A stretch of 61,545 nucleotides of DNA from Pseudomonadota bacterium (GTDB lineage Bacteria > Pseudomonadota > Gammaproteobacteria > Steroidobacterales > Steroidobacteraceae), in contig JAJZDX010000027.1 of the NCBI GenBank assembly GCA_021805865.1, forward strand, positions 1-61,545. The letters run 5' to 3'. Position numbers and translations under genes: made by a program. The notes under the pieces are model-generated. The model saw nothing but the letters and a program-made list of their open reading frames with translations. It ran no database searches and was not told the origin of the DNA. Position 1 is the first letter of the stretch. Each line of letters starts with the position of its first letter. This document shows positions 1-7,955 of this stretch, one piece after another.

Positions 1-73
1 GACACTTCGGGATGAACACCACGTGATACTTGCACTGCCATTTCGTGTGGCTTAGGTTCTCTGCTTCGTCCAC
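1..73 (-). CDS. tnpA: IS200/IS605-type transposase TnpA, N-terminal part (cut by window edge)
   Basis: Reading leftward from a GTG at 73, the first residues are VDEAENLSHTKWQCKYHVVF followed by IPK. The CKYHVVFIPK stretch is the hallmark start of the HUH-type Y1 transposases of IS200/IS605 elements, which excise and insert single-stranded DNA with one catalytic tyrosine. Only about 24 residues lie in the window, so the HUH pair and the tyrosine cannot be checked. A perfect 7-bp hairpin about 85 bases upstream of the start fits the subterminal hairpin that TnpA recognises. Whether the gene is intact cannot be told from here. Confidence 0.8.
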   Translation of the reverse strand, partial: MDEAENLSHTKWQCKYHVVFIPKC

Positions 74-157
74 CGTGAAACTCCTCTGCGTGTGCTTGGC
101 GGCTCACGCTGTCGAGTTTCACCGGTGACTCCCGGAACTGTCAAACTTCTACTGCCT

Positions 158-174
158 CCCCGGCAAAGCCGGGG
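158..174. repeat. Hairpin at IS200/IS605 end
   Basis: CCCCGGC-AAA-GCCGGGG is a perfect 7-bp stem with a 3-base loop, upstream of the transposase start. Members of this family carry such imperfect or perfect subterminal hairpins instead of terminal inverted repeats. The exact element end cannot be fixed without a second copy, but it probably lies a little to the right of the hairpin. Confidence 0.6.
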
Positions 175-180
175 GGTCTC

Positions 181-490
181 CTATTGGACTAGTCGATAGT
201 TTGTCGAATTCATCAATCAATAGATCGACGATGACGATGAACACTGGCCCCGCCGACTGCGGTGGGCGGGAGGAAGTCGTGCCCTGCGGGGGTAGCCCGA
301 TGACTGCGGCATCCGATGAGCTGCGGTGGAGCGCGCGCCCTACGCGAGGAGTGTCACAGTTCATACTCGCACATAACAGCCCAGCTAGCGGCCGCTCAGG
401 CTGGCGCAAGCCCCGCTGTTTCCTTCCGTGAAAACAAGCTATGCCAGCGGATCTGAACCCCACGTATTCACAAGTCGGACTCCCGCCATG
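181..490. other. Non-coding stretch between IS edge and regulator gene
   Basis: I see no credible gene here. Short open frames exist on both strands but have no ribosome binding site and no recognisable protein pattern. The segment is less GC-rich than the core part of the window, as expected for accessory DNA. Confidence 0.5.
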
Positions 491-916
491 TCAACTGCGA
501 TTTTCCACTCCACCGGGAGGCAAAGCGCCTTGCGTAGCCTTTGAATGGTGTTTCCAGTACGCTGCCGTCTTTCCCGTAAGCGCCGCTATCGCGCGTTCAA
601 GTGAGCGACGATCCCTATAACCCACCAAAGTGGCGATGTAACCTATACTGAAAACTTCCTCGTTGATCAAATGAACGGCGACTTCCACTCTGTATTTTCG
701 CCTCCATTCCAGGAAGCTCTGCCCAACGTGCTGGTGGAAGACGGCCGAGAAATAGTGGGGTTCGAGAGCAGCAATTTCTGCGGCTTGCTGTAGCGTGAGC
801 TTGAGCGCACCATTGACCGCGACCCATCGTTGCAGGCGATGAAGCGCGGCGTGTTTTCTCGAAAGGCGAAAAATAAACTTTCCAAGAGGAACCTCGATCC
901 GCGAGTTTTTCCTCAT
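491..916 (-). CDS. AraC-type helix-turn-helix regulator (DNA-binding domain only)
   Basis: A 141-residue protein in which roughly residues 35-125 form a double helix-turn-helix of the AraC family. The first HTH is in LTLQQAAEIAALEPHYFSAV. The second region reads FSIGYIATLVGYRDRRSLER, the usual signature before the C-terminal conserved helix. There is no N-terminal cupin or amidase-like sensor domain, so it is either a stand-alone DNA-binding regulator (like SoxS or MarA in size) or a trimmed remnant. The ATG at 916 is preceded by GAGGTAGGGA, a good ribosome binding site. It points away from the neighbouring repeat-protein gene, and its target is unknown. Confidence 0.75.
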   Translation of the reverse strand: MRKNSRIEVPLGKFIFRLSRKHAALHRLQRWVAVNGALKLTLQQAAEIAALEPHYFSAVFHQHVGQSFLEWRRKYRVEVAVHLINEEVFSIGYIATLVGYRDRRSLERAIAALTGKTAAYWKHHSKATQGALPPGGVENRS

Positions 917-1212
917 TCCCTACCTCGTTTCGCATTCTTCTGAGGGGAAAGTAAAGTCCTCTGACTGCTCTACCGCACCCGTTCCCCCCGCACGCCAACG
1001 CAGTATAGTCTCGCTTCCAAATCATTGGTACCGTCCTCCGGAGCTATTGTGCACTCCGCAACTGTAGGCAACTTGAGCTGCAAGGAGTGAATCGGAGGCG
1101 CCAAAGCCCTCGTTGCGGGTCTACAACCGTCCTCGCTGCGCGGCAAAGTGCGGGGTTGCGCTTCGACCCAAACCCGTACGCCCATCCATGCGAAGCGCTC
1201 GCCTGCTCTTAA
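917..1212. other. Intergenic, no feature seen
   Basis: The stretch lies between the AraC-type gene and the end of the repeat lipoprotein. No RNA gene or credible ORF was recognised. The leftward promoter of the AraC-type gene should lie here, but I cannot point to clear -35 and -10 boxes. Confidence 0.4.
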
Positions 1213-2670
1213 TCAGTTAATCTTGAACACTGTCCCATTGCCGTTCGCGCTACCGCTGACCGGAGTTCCATTGAGCGGCGTAACGTAGCTGTAACCTTCG
1301 GTCGTTCCATAGAGATTCCCGGCGCCGTCGATGATCAAACTGGAAAACGGCCCCTGCCCGTCAGTTGTTCCGCCCTTGAAGGAATACAGGACAGTTTCTG
1401 CGCCGGCGGCGTCGATCTTAAATACCGTTCCGTCGTCGTTCGCCCCACCCTCGGTGGTCGTTCCATAGAGATTGCCGGCGTTGTCCATGGCCAGCCCCGC
1501 CCACGGGAGTTGTCCGTCGGTTGGGTAGCCGTCGAAGGAATGGAGGATGCTTTCCGTGCCTGCCGCACTGATCTCATACACCGTGCCGTCGCCGTTTGCA
1601 CCGCCCATGGACGTCGTTCCATAGAGATTTCCGGCGCCATCCATGATCACGCCCGAGTCAGGGACCTTCCCGTCGGTTGTGCCTCCCTTGAAGGAGTACA
1701 AGATACTTGCCGTGCCTCCGGCGCTGATCTTGAACACCGTGCCGTCGTCGTTTTCGCCTCCGAAGGACGTCGTTCCATAAAGGTTTCCAGCGCTATCCAT
1801 GACCAGACCTGCAATTGGCTGCTGACCGTCGGTTGTGCCTCCCACGAAGGAGTGCAAAACGCTTTCCGTGCCAGCGGCAGTTATCTTGAACACCGTGCCG
1901 TCGTCATTCGTACCACCATATTCCGTGGTTCCATAGAGGTTCCCGGCACTATCCATGACCAGACCTGCAATTGGCTGCTGACCGTCGGTTGTGCCTCCCA
2001 CGAAGGAGTGCAAAACGCTTTCCGTGCCAGCGGCAGTTATCTTGAACACCGTGCCGTCTCCATTTGCGCCACCACCGGATGTCGTTCCATAGAGGTTTCC
2101 AGCGCTGTCCATGACAAGCTGTCCAAATGGGGAATCCCCGTCGGTTGTGCCCCCCTTGAAGGAATACACTACGCTTTCGGTGCCCGCGGCGTTGATCGTG
2201 AACACAGTCCCATAGCCGTTGGTGCCGCCCCCAGCGGTCGTTCCATAGAGGTTTCCCGCGCCGTCCATAATGAGACCCCCGCCCGGGTCCTGTCCGTCGG
2301 TTGTGCCTCCCTTGAAAAAGTACAGCACGCTTTCCGTACCCGCACTGCAGGATACGGCGACACTTGTCACGTTAGACAAGCCTATCGTGCCGCTTGCATT
2401 GCTGACGGAACACGAAATTCCAGACGTCTGCGATCGCACCGTAATGTCGTAGGTACTGCCATTGGCCTGACGGTTCGCAAACGTGAATCCGCCGTTACCA
2501 CTGACAATCAGCGCTTCCCCGCCATTGTCGAGCAGTGTTACGCTTTCGTCAGTGCTTAGCCCATTAACAGTGCCTCCCACCGTATATGAAGCACTGTTGC
2601 ATCCGGCCAGGACCAACGTCGCCGCGCACAGCAACTGCGCCAAGGCACCCTGGATGAGATTCTTTTGCAT
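1213..2670 (-). CDS. Lipoprotein with seven tandem GloVer-type repeats (predicted beta-propeller)
   Basis: A 485-residue exported lipoprotein. The ATG at 2670 follows GGTGGAGGACGC, a strong ribosome binding site. The signal peptide ends in the lipobox LAGC (about residues 21-24). A small beta-sandwich-like domain follows (about 30-110). Then come seven repeats of 52 residues with the core GLIMDGAGNLYGTT and G-DGTVFKI. This is the choice-of-anchor tandem repeat (GloVer, Gloeobacter/Verrucomicrobia) family. Seven copies fit a seven-bladed propeller. The last copy carries an insert of about ten residues. Repeats 3 and 4 are almost identical in DNA, so one arose by recent duplication or conversion. 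Function is unknown; cell-surface binding is plausible. Confidence 0.85.
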   Translation of the reverse strand: MQKNLIQGALAQLLCAATLVLAGCNSASYTVGGTVNGLSTDESVTLLDNGGEALIVSGNGGFTFANRQANGSTYDITVRSQTSGISCSVSNASGTIGLSNVTSVAVSCSAGTESVLYFFKGGTTDGQDPGGGLIMDGAGNLYGTTAGGGTNGYGTVFTINAAGTESVVYSFKGGTTDGDSPFGQLVMDSAGNLYGTTSGGGANGDGTVFKITAAGTESVLHSFVGGTTDGQQPIAGLVMDSAGNLYGTTEYGGTNDDGTVFKITAAGTESVLHSFVGGTTDGQQPIAGLVMDSAGNLYGTTSFGGENDDGTVFKISAGGTASILYSFKGGTTDGKVPDSGVIMDGAGNLYGTTSMGGANGDGTVYEISAAGTESILHSFDGYPTDGQLPWAGLAMDNAGNLYGTTTEGGANDDGTVFKIDAAGAETVLYSFKGGTTDGQGPFSSLIIDGAGNLYGTTEGYSYVTPLNGTPVSGSANGNGTVFKIN

Positions 2671-3228
2671 GCGTCCTCCACCCCCACTATCCAGCTTATG
2701 CTCAAGCGGTACCGCCGATAAAACAGCCTGGCGCACGATGACATATTATCGTAGTCCAGGCGCTGGGCGGCAACTCCGAATATCCAGGAGGGTCACCGTG
2801 TCTTGATGAATGTCCGGACTCTTGTGGTCAGACTTCCTGACGGAAGACATGATGGCATCATCGCCATTTTCGGTCACCGGCGGCTCAACACCGGAGCCGC
2901 TCCGCGGTCGCTCTCCCTTGCTCTCCGTTGGGCGTTACTGAGTGCCTTGCAAGATCCTCTTTGCTATCTCAGGGATAGCGGCCACCCCGGCCGGCGGAAG
3001 GAAAAACCAGAGCACGCACGGTCAGGATTCCGGCAGCACAGGCGCCGCCGACGCGGGAGTGAAATACGAAATTCATGCCTCCAGAGTCGCCACAGCCGGA
3101 GAAATGCGATTTCGCAACCACCGCGAGGGAATGGTGCGCTCGATCATGCACCGACCGCCGACGCTCTCCCGAGTGGCCGCCCAGACTCCCGTAACGCGCT
3201 CGGGGCGGCGCGCGGGATGCCCCATCCT
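2671..3228. other. Non-coding stretch, no gene recognised
   Basis: Several open frames overlap here on both strands, but none has a ribosome binding site, a domain pattern or consistent codon use. It lies between the lipoprotein start and the end of the relaxase region and may be degraded mobile-element DNA. Confidence 0.45.
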
Positions 3229-3420
3229 TTACGGCTCCATGTCCTGCTCGTTCGGTTGTGAACGGGGTGAACGTGGTGGCCGAGGGCCGGGGGGCGCATC
3301 GGTGCCATTCTCGCGCGTCAGCTCATACCACTTCGCGGGCAATTGCCAGTCCTCCCCTTCCAGAGAGTCCATCGCGCTCCGCAACGCCTCACGGGTCTCT
3401 GCCAGCTTCGCAGCGAGCAC
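3229..3420 (-). CDS. Small hypothetical protein downstream of relaxase
   Basis: A 63-residue frame starting at GTG 3420, 32 bases after the relaxase stop and on the same strand. The first half is helical and charged (LAAKLAETREALRSAMDSLE). The second half is proline-rich and basic. This is the composition of a real short accessory protein, but I recognise no family and no strong ribosome binding site. Its position suggests co-transcription with the relaxase gene. It could also be a spurious frame. Confidence 0.4.
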   Translation of the reverse strand: MLAAKLAETREALRSAMDSLEGEDWQLPAKWYELTRENGTDAPPGPRPPRSPRSQPNEQDMEP

Positions 3421-3452
3421 CGCACCTGTATTTACTCTGCACGCCGTTCTCG

Positions 3453-5225
3453 TTAAATAGGCCCTGGTTCGCCATGCGCCATACGCGCTTGCTCATCCGC
3501 CACGATCTGGGCGAGATCGGTGTCGACGATCTTGATGCCCTCGTGGGCCGCCTGCCGGGCCATGCGCTCGCGGAACTCGCCGCTGCCAGTGACCGAGATG
3601 GCTCCGCCGAATTTCTTGGCAGCGATCCTGAGTGCCGCAGTTTCCACGTGCGCGCTATGATCGAGGACTTCCACCCTGGACTGGATGACTTGCAGCACCT
3701 CCCGGCCCTGCTGGTCCTTCCAAATCGTCATCTGCGCCGCCTCATCGCGCTCGCGGGTCAATCGCTGCTTTGACAGCGGTTCCTGCACGTCGTCGCCGGT
3801 CTCGCACGGCTCGCCGCCGATCCCGTTTCTGCGGCGCCGCCGCGCCCGCTCGCGCTCGCGCCGCTGAACCTCCTCTCGGTGCAGCCGCTCGGACTCCCGC
3901 CTGAGCTGCGAGTATTGCTGCTGCGTGGCCGTCCCACTCGCTTTCATCCTTTCGCGCACGCTGTTGTATAGGGATTTTGGGTCCTCGCCCGCTTTCAGCC
4001 CCGCCACGGGGATGCCCATGTCACGGGCGAAATCGAGCAACGCCTGTTGTGCGCCCACCGAGTCCTCTGCCGCTCGTTCCTTCACGCGGCCCATGAGATC
4101 GGCGCGGCGCTGCGCCGCGTCGCGCTCGTGCCTCAGCGTCTCATTTGCGGCTCGGAGCGCCATATAGTCCTGCTGGCTCGCCTGTCCCTTCATCGCCGCT
4201 CGAAGCGCTTTGTAGTCCACTTCGCGTTCACGCGTGAGGTTCCCGCCAAATCGCTCAGCAAACTCCACAATGAGCTCGCGTGCTTCCTCAAGCTCCGACT
4301 CCACCGCAGTGGTCCGCGTGCGGACCTGACTGACCATACGTTCAGGGTCCTGAACCCGGTGTTCGAGCTCGTGCACCCGGTCTGCATCGTGTAAACGGCC
4401 TTGGCGCGCGAGCGCGCGATAGCTGTGATGATCGATGTGCCGCCGCTTCGATTCGCGCGCGTCCACTCCCCGAGCGAGGCCCGTGATGCGCGCGGTCATG
4501 TCCTGTACCAGACGGCCTTGCGCCTTGCGATCCGTGATCGTCGTGCGCCGAGTGCCGCCCTTGCCGTCCGGGGCCGAGTTCACCACGCGCCCCCGTTCGT
4601 CTGTTCGATCCACCACGACGTGCGCATGAACATTGCGATGCACCGTGCCGTCCGCGCCGATGTGCCCCTCATCCCGGTGAATGACGCAGGCCACCACGCG
4701 CTCCCCGGTGATGGCCTCGTACACCTGGCACCAGCACTCCATCTTCGCGTGCAGGACCTCGGGGGCCTCGTCGGCCAGGTTCACGATGCCTTCTTTCAGC
4801 GGGCTGTATTTTGGGGTTGCCCGCGCACGCCCCGAGGCCAACGCCATCTTCTGCGCGTACGCCTGCGCGACATCCGAAGAGCCAAGGAGAGCGTCTGCGG
4901 AGCAGCGCGGGCGATGAGCCCCGGGTAGCCAGGGAGTCCGGCATGCCGGACTACGGCGTTCAAGCCATTGGCGAAGACAGGGCTTCCCGGGCGCAGTGAC
5001 GAGTGCCGAGGGTGTCTTTCATCCGCGCAGCCGACCACCGGACGCCATGGAGGTGGGAGCGAGCGGATCCCGAGGCGCGAGGCCGTCCCTCACAACGAGA
5101 TTGGGCTCGCGGTCCTTCTCGGGCAGCAGGTACTGGGGATTCACCGCCCGGCGGTTGTGCGCCTCACAGAGCATGGGTGAGTGCAGCGGCTTGAAGTGGA
5201 CTGATGACCCGCGACTTGTCGCCAT
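3453..5225 (-). pseudogene. HUH relaxase with C-terminal LPD7-like domain, interrupted by an in-frame stop
   Basis: The gene starts at ATG 5225 behind a strong AAGGAGAT site and reads MATSRGSSVHFKPL, a typical relaxase N-terminus. It meets TGA at 5019-5021 after 68 codons. The same frame then stays open to 3453. The body carries HRDEGHIGADGTVHRN followed by VHAHVVV, the HUH metal-binding motif of conjugative and mobilization relaxases. Next come long coiled coil (about 160-380 of the body) and a C-terminal ALRIAAKKFGGAISVTGS block like LPD7 domains. It would nick oriT and lead transfer of the element. Between the N-terminal piece and SSDVAQAYAQKMALASGRAR about 50 residues look unlike a relaxase, so a small insertion may have brought in the stop. 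A shorter product could start at ATG 4847. Confidence 0.75.
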
Positions 5226-5281
5226 GAAGGATCTCCTTGGGGTGCAGGGGCTTGCCCCTTGCCGCAGACACATCCGCCAGG

Positions 5282-5303
5282 ATGCGTAGTGCGCACTACG
5301 CAT
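5282..5303. repeat. Perfect 22-bp palindrome upstream of relaxase (oriT or operator candidate)
   Basis: ATGCGTAGTGC followed directly by GCACTACGCAT is a perfect 22-bp dyad with no spacer. It lies 57 bases upstream of the relaxase start, in the gap between the leftward relaxase and the rightward operon starting at 5465. Relaxase genes usually sit next to their oriT, which contains inverted repeats. A repressor site controlling both divergent units is the alternative. Confidence 0.55.
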
Positions 5304-5464
5304 GTTTTCAACATGCCGTGCTTATCCCTATTCCCCTCCCTGGGCCCTCTCGGTCCCGGTGGCGTACCGGGGGACAAGTCCCCTCGGCACCCGCGGCCAG
5401 GCAGGGCCCACCCCGCGGAGGAATGGGGAGAGTTCCGCAACGCGCGGGCGATGGAGATTCCGCA

Positions 5465-5870
5465 ATGGCAACGAAACGAAAGCAGTCGGATGCGCAGAAA
5501 TTGCTGGCCGCCAAATTCGCAGAGATGGAGCCCGACCGGCGCATCCTGACGAGCGCCGATCGGGAGTACATCCGCGGTCTGCTGCGTCGGGGACTGCCCC
5601 CCCGAGCAGATCGTGCCGGTGTTCACCTCAGCCAAGTATCAGGAGCCGGATGTGCGAGCAGTCATCGAGGCGGCAGCACCGAAGCCATCCGCTCCGCCGG
5701 CTCCGGGCAGCATCCTCGCAAGATTCCCCGGCAGACCCGCGGACACCGAGCCGCTGAAGGCTGCCGGGCTCAAATGGGATCGCGATCGCAAGGTGTGGGC
5801 AGGCCCGGATACGGAGGCAGCCCGCACCGCCATCGCCGCCTTGGGAGGCAGCGTGGAGAGCGCGACATGA
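5465..5870 (+). pseudogene. Small element protein, frameshifted at a run of seven C
   Basis: ATG 5465 follows GGAGATTCCGCA. The first frame reads MATKRKQSDAQKLLAAKFAE and on to LLRRGLPP at the C7 run (5596-5602). Removing one C joins it to a second frame, GLPPEQIVPVFTSAKYQEPD, which runs to the TGA at 5870. The joined protein would have 134 residues: a helical N-terminal part, a proline-rich linker, and a C-terminal GLKWDRDRKVWAGPDTEAAR block. The last stretch resembles the short KWD.ERK.W pattern found in DNA-primase-like and plasmid proteins. The frameshift may be a true mutation, programmed slippage or a sequencing error. The next two genes follow with tight spacing, as in a small operon. 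Confidence 0.6.
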
Positions 5871-5935
5871 GCGGCCTATACGAAGCGATGGCGAGTGCCG
5901 GGTGGGACACGCTGACTGAGGATGAGGTCCGCTGA
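5867..5935 (+). CDS. Possible 22-residue leader peptide
   Basis: An ATGA overlap links the stop of the preceding frameshifted gene to this ATG. The frame encodes MSGLYEAMASAGWDTLTEDE plus two residues, and its stop is one base before the ATG of the next gene. Such tight coupling suggests translation, but the peptide is too short to assign a function and could be a spacer. Confidence 0.35.
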   Translation: MSGLYEAMASAGWDTLTEDEVR

Positions 5936-5936
5936 C

Positions 5937-6161
5937 ATGGACCGCTCCGTGACACTGAGCGAAGCCGAACTCTCCGCGCTCCTCGAGCGCGCTGTAGCGC
6001 GCGCACTGGCGCAGCGACCTATGGCGAGCACCCTGACTCTGGAGCAGGCCGGCGAGATGCTGGGCTGCTCGGGCCGCACCGTGCGCCGGATGCGGCCGCC
6101 CTTCGTCGCCGCGAACCGGATCCCCTACTCCTGGGTCTTGGAGCGGCTCTCGTCCAGATAG
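5937..6161 (+). CDS. Excisionase/AlpA-like helix-turn-helix protein
   Basis: A 74-residue protein. The second half contains LTLEQAGEMLGCSGRTVRRM, a MerR/excisionase-type winged-helix recognition motif of the kind used by AlpA and Xis proteins. Its last 37 bases overlap the 3' end of the integrase gene on the other strand. A recombination directionality factor beside an integrase is the usual arrangement in integrated elements, so control of excision or of integrase expression is the likely role. It shares a rightward operon with the two preceding small frames. Confidence 0.6.
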   Translation: MDRSVTLSEAELSALLERAVARALAQRPMASTLTLEQAGEMLGCSGRTVRRMRPPFVAANRIPYSWVLERLSSR

Positions 6162-7171
6162 CCGCTCCACCACGCCATCATCCGTCGCCGCTCATCGAGA
6201 TACTCGGCGCGGTGGTACGCCTCGCGAACTTGATCCGTCTCGCGGTGCGCGAGCTGGCGCTCGATCGCATCCCGGCCCCATAGCTTGCTCTCATTGAGCA
6301 CGGTGCTCGCGACGGCACGGAAGCCGTGTCCAGTCATGCGCCCTCTGTAGCCCAAGCGATACAAGGCGAACAGCAGGGTGTTGTTCGAAATTGCGGTTTG
6401 CGGATTTTGGCGGGACGCCAGGATGTAGGGACTCTCCTCCTCCGTCATCGCGCGCAGTTCGTCGAAGATCGCGCGAACCCGCCCGGAGAGCGGCACCACG
6501 TGCGGAATGCGCCGCTTCATGCGCTCCTCGGGGATCACCCAGGTCTCGGGGTCACGGATTTCCGACCATTGCGCGCCGATCAGCTCTGAGGTGCGCAGGA
6601 ACGTATGCGCCAGCAGCTGCAATCCCAAGCGGGTGACCGGCTCCGAATAGGTCTCGATCGCCGAGAGCAACGCCGGTAATTCACCCGGCGTCACCGCCGC
6701 CATCGGCGCCTTTTCCACCGCCGGCAGTACCCGGGAGAGCCCGGCTCCGGGATGCGATTCGATATCGCCGTGATCCACGGCATGATCCAGGATCGCGCGG
6801 ATGCGCTGGCCGAGCCGATGCGCCGTCTCGACCTTCCCGGCCGCCGCCACCCGCCGCACGACGTCCACCAGATCCGCCCGGTGCAGCTCGTCGAGTCGCC
6901 GGCTGCCGATCACCGGCAGCACGTAATCCCGGATCGACTGCTCCACCGTGCGCTGGCTGTTCGCGTGACTCAGCTCCGGCAGGTGCTGCGCCAGCCATCG
7001 CTCGGCGGATTCGGCGAAGGTGAGCGCGGTGCCGCCGCCCCGCAGCTCAGCCTCGCGCTTGGCCGCCCACCGCTCCGCTTCCCGACGCAGCTTGAAGAGG
7101 CGGGATTCGCGCCGGCCGGCGACGAACAGGTGCGCCCGCCAGCCCTCGCCGTAGTGCGTAATCGATGCCAT
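6125..7171 (-). CDS. int: Tyrosine recombinase (integrase) of a tRNA-Ser-targeted element
   Basis: A 348-residue site-specific recombinase starting at ATG 7171 (MASITHYGEGWRAHLF). Residues 1-55 form a short arm-type DNA-binding region. About 60-150 is the SAM-like core-binding domain. About 165-345 is the catalytic domain. The catalytic set is visible: Arg in HTFLRTSEL, HGFR (His-x-x-Arg), LAHRE, and Tyr in AEYLDERR. The gene sits 130 bases from the 3' end of tRNA-Ser(GGA) and points away from it, the standard layout for integration into a tRNA 3' end. The relaxase and excisionase-like genes to its left probably belong to the same element. No second copy of the tRNA end was seen in 1-6100. 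Confidence 0.9.
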   Translation of the reverse strand: MASITHYGEGWRAHLFVAGRRESRLFKLRREAERWAAKREAELRGGGTALTFAESAERWLAQHLPELSHANSQRTVEQSIRDYVLPVIGSRRLDELHRADLVDVVRRVAAAGKVETAHRLGQRIRAILDHAVDHGDIESHPGAGLSRVLPAVEKAPMAAVTPGELPALLSAIETYSEPVTRLGLQLLAHTFLRTSELIGAQWSEIRDPETWVIPEERMKRRIPHVVPLSGRVRAIFDELRAMTEEESPYILASRQNPQTAISNNTLLFALYRLGYRGRMTGHGFRAVASTVLNESKLWGRDAIERQLAHRETDQVREAYHRAEYLDERRRMMAWWSGYLDESRSKTQE

Positions 7172-7301
7172 TACCGTGCGGACTCCCTGCGTACTTTTTG
7201 ACCGGGAATGGCATTTTGGCCGGACGCCGCGGGACAGGCAATCGCTCAACCCATTGATTTATCAGACTCCGTCATGTCCGCCAGACCAGGCCTGACAAAA
7301 C

Positions 7302-7393
7302 TGGCGGAGAGGGTGGGATTCGAACCCACGAACACCCGTGAAGATGTTACTGGAATTCCAGTCCAGCGCCTTCGACCGCTCGGCCACCTCTCC
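7302..7393 (-). tRNA. tRNA-Ser (anticodon GGA)
   Basis: Read on the minus strand, the acceptor stem GGAGAGG (from 7393) pairs with CCTCTCC, followed by G and an encoded CCA at 7304-7302. The D arm begins TGGCCGAGC. The anticodon arm is CTGGA-CTGGAAT-TCCAG with anticodon GGA. A long variable arm, typical of serine tRNAs, and a GGTTCGAATCC T arm follow. It appears intact and serves as the likely integration target of the element to its left. Confidence 0.95.
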
Positions 7394-7561
7394 GCGTCCT
7401 TTGCATATCGTTCCAACACCACACGGTCCGGTGCGGCCCTGCCAGAATCTCTCCTGGATGGGCATCCAGCCAAGCCGCGGGATCGACCCCGCGGCGGGGC
7501 CGCGCATGATACTACGGTCCGGCTGCGCCGGCAGGCACCCATCGCCCTCCCGGGCCGCGGC

Positions 7562-7876
7562 TCATGCCTTGGGGGCGGGCAGCGGGTGCGGCACGTTGAA
7601 CGACGGTGGCGCGTCCAGGCAGGGCTGCCCGGGTTTCGGCGGCGGGGGTGCCGGCCCTTTCAGCGCCGGCACCACGAGCGCATTGCCGGTATCCGGACTG
7701 TCCAAGCCCCCAGGAATCTTCAGCGGAGGAACGCTCCGGGCACGCATGTAGGGCTGCGGCTCATAGCAGGATGCGATGCGCGGCCCGTGATGCCAGGGCA
7801 TGTGCAACGGAATGGAATGGCAACCGGCCAGCACCGGCAGCGCGGCGGCAAGAACCCATGCGGCTCTGAACTTCAT
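7562..7876 (-). CDS. Small lipoprotein downstream of dapA
   Basis: A 104-residue protein with a lipoprotein signal peptide (MKFRAAWVLAAALPVLAGC, Cys about residue 19). The mature part is proline-rich (GPAPPPPKPG) with no recognised domain. It follows dapA on the same strand with a 79-base gap. In enteric gammaproteobacteria this slot is held by bamC (nlpB), a lipoprotein of the outer-membrane assembly machine, but this protein is far too short to be BamC and shows no similarity by eye. The start at ATG 7876 was chosen because it begins the signal peptide. Confidence 0.65.
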   Translation of the reverse strand: MKFRAAWVLAAALPVLAGCHSIPLHMPWHHGPRIASCYEPQPYMRARSVPPLKIPGGLDSPDTGNALVVPALKGPAPPPPKPGQPCLDAPPSFNVPHPLPAPKA

Positions 7877-7955
7877 CCGATCTTCAGCCTCGTGATTCGG
7901 GGTCTCCCCTGCCTTGCGGAGGAGAAAGCGTTGACCAAGCATTCCCGGTGAAAAC

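Noticed and set aside
1510-2559. Long open frame on the + strand, 349 codons
   Set aside because: It mirrors the 156-base repeats of the lipoprotein gene on the other strand. A long opposite frame arises from the repeat structure and shows no start signal of its own.
2803-3460. Two rightward frames of about 150-170 codons
   Set aside because: No ribosome binding site, no known domain and low-complexity composition. They partly overlap the small frame and the relaxase end on the other strand.
7562-7876. BamC
   Set aside because: The position after dapA fits, but at 104 residues and without BamC patterns the protein cannot be assigned to that family.
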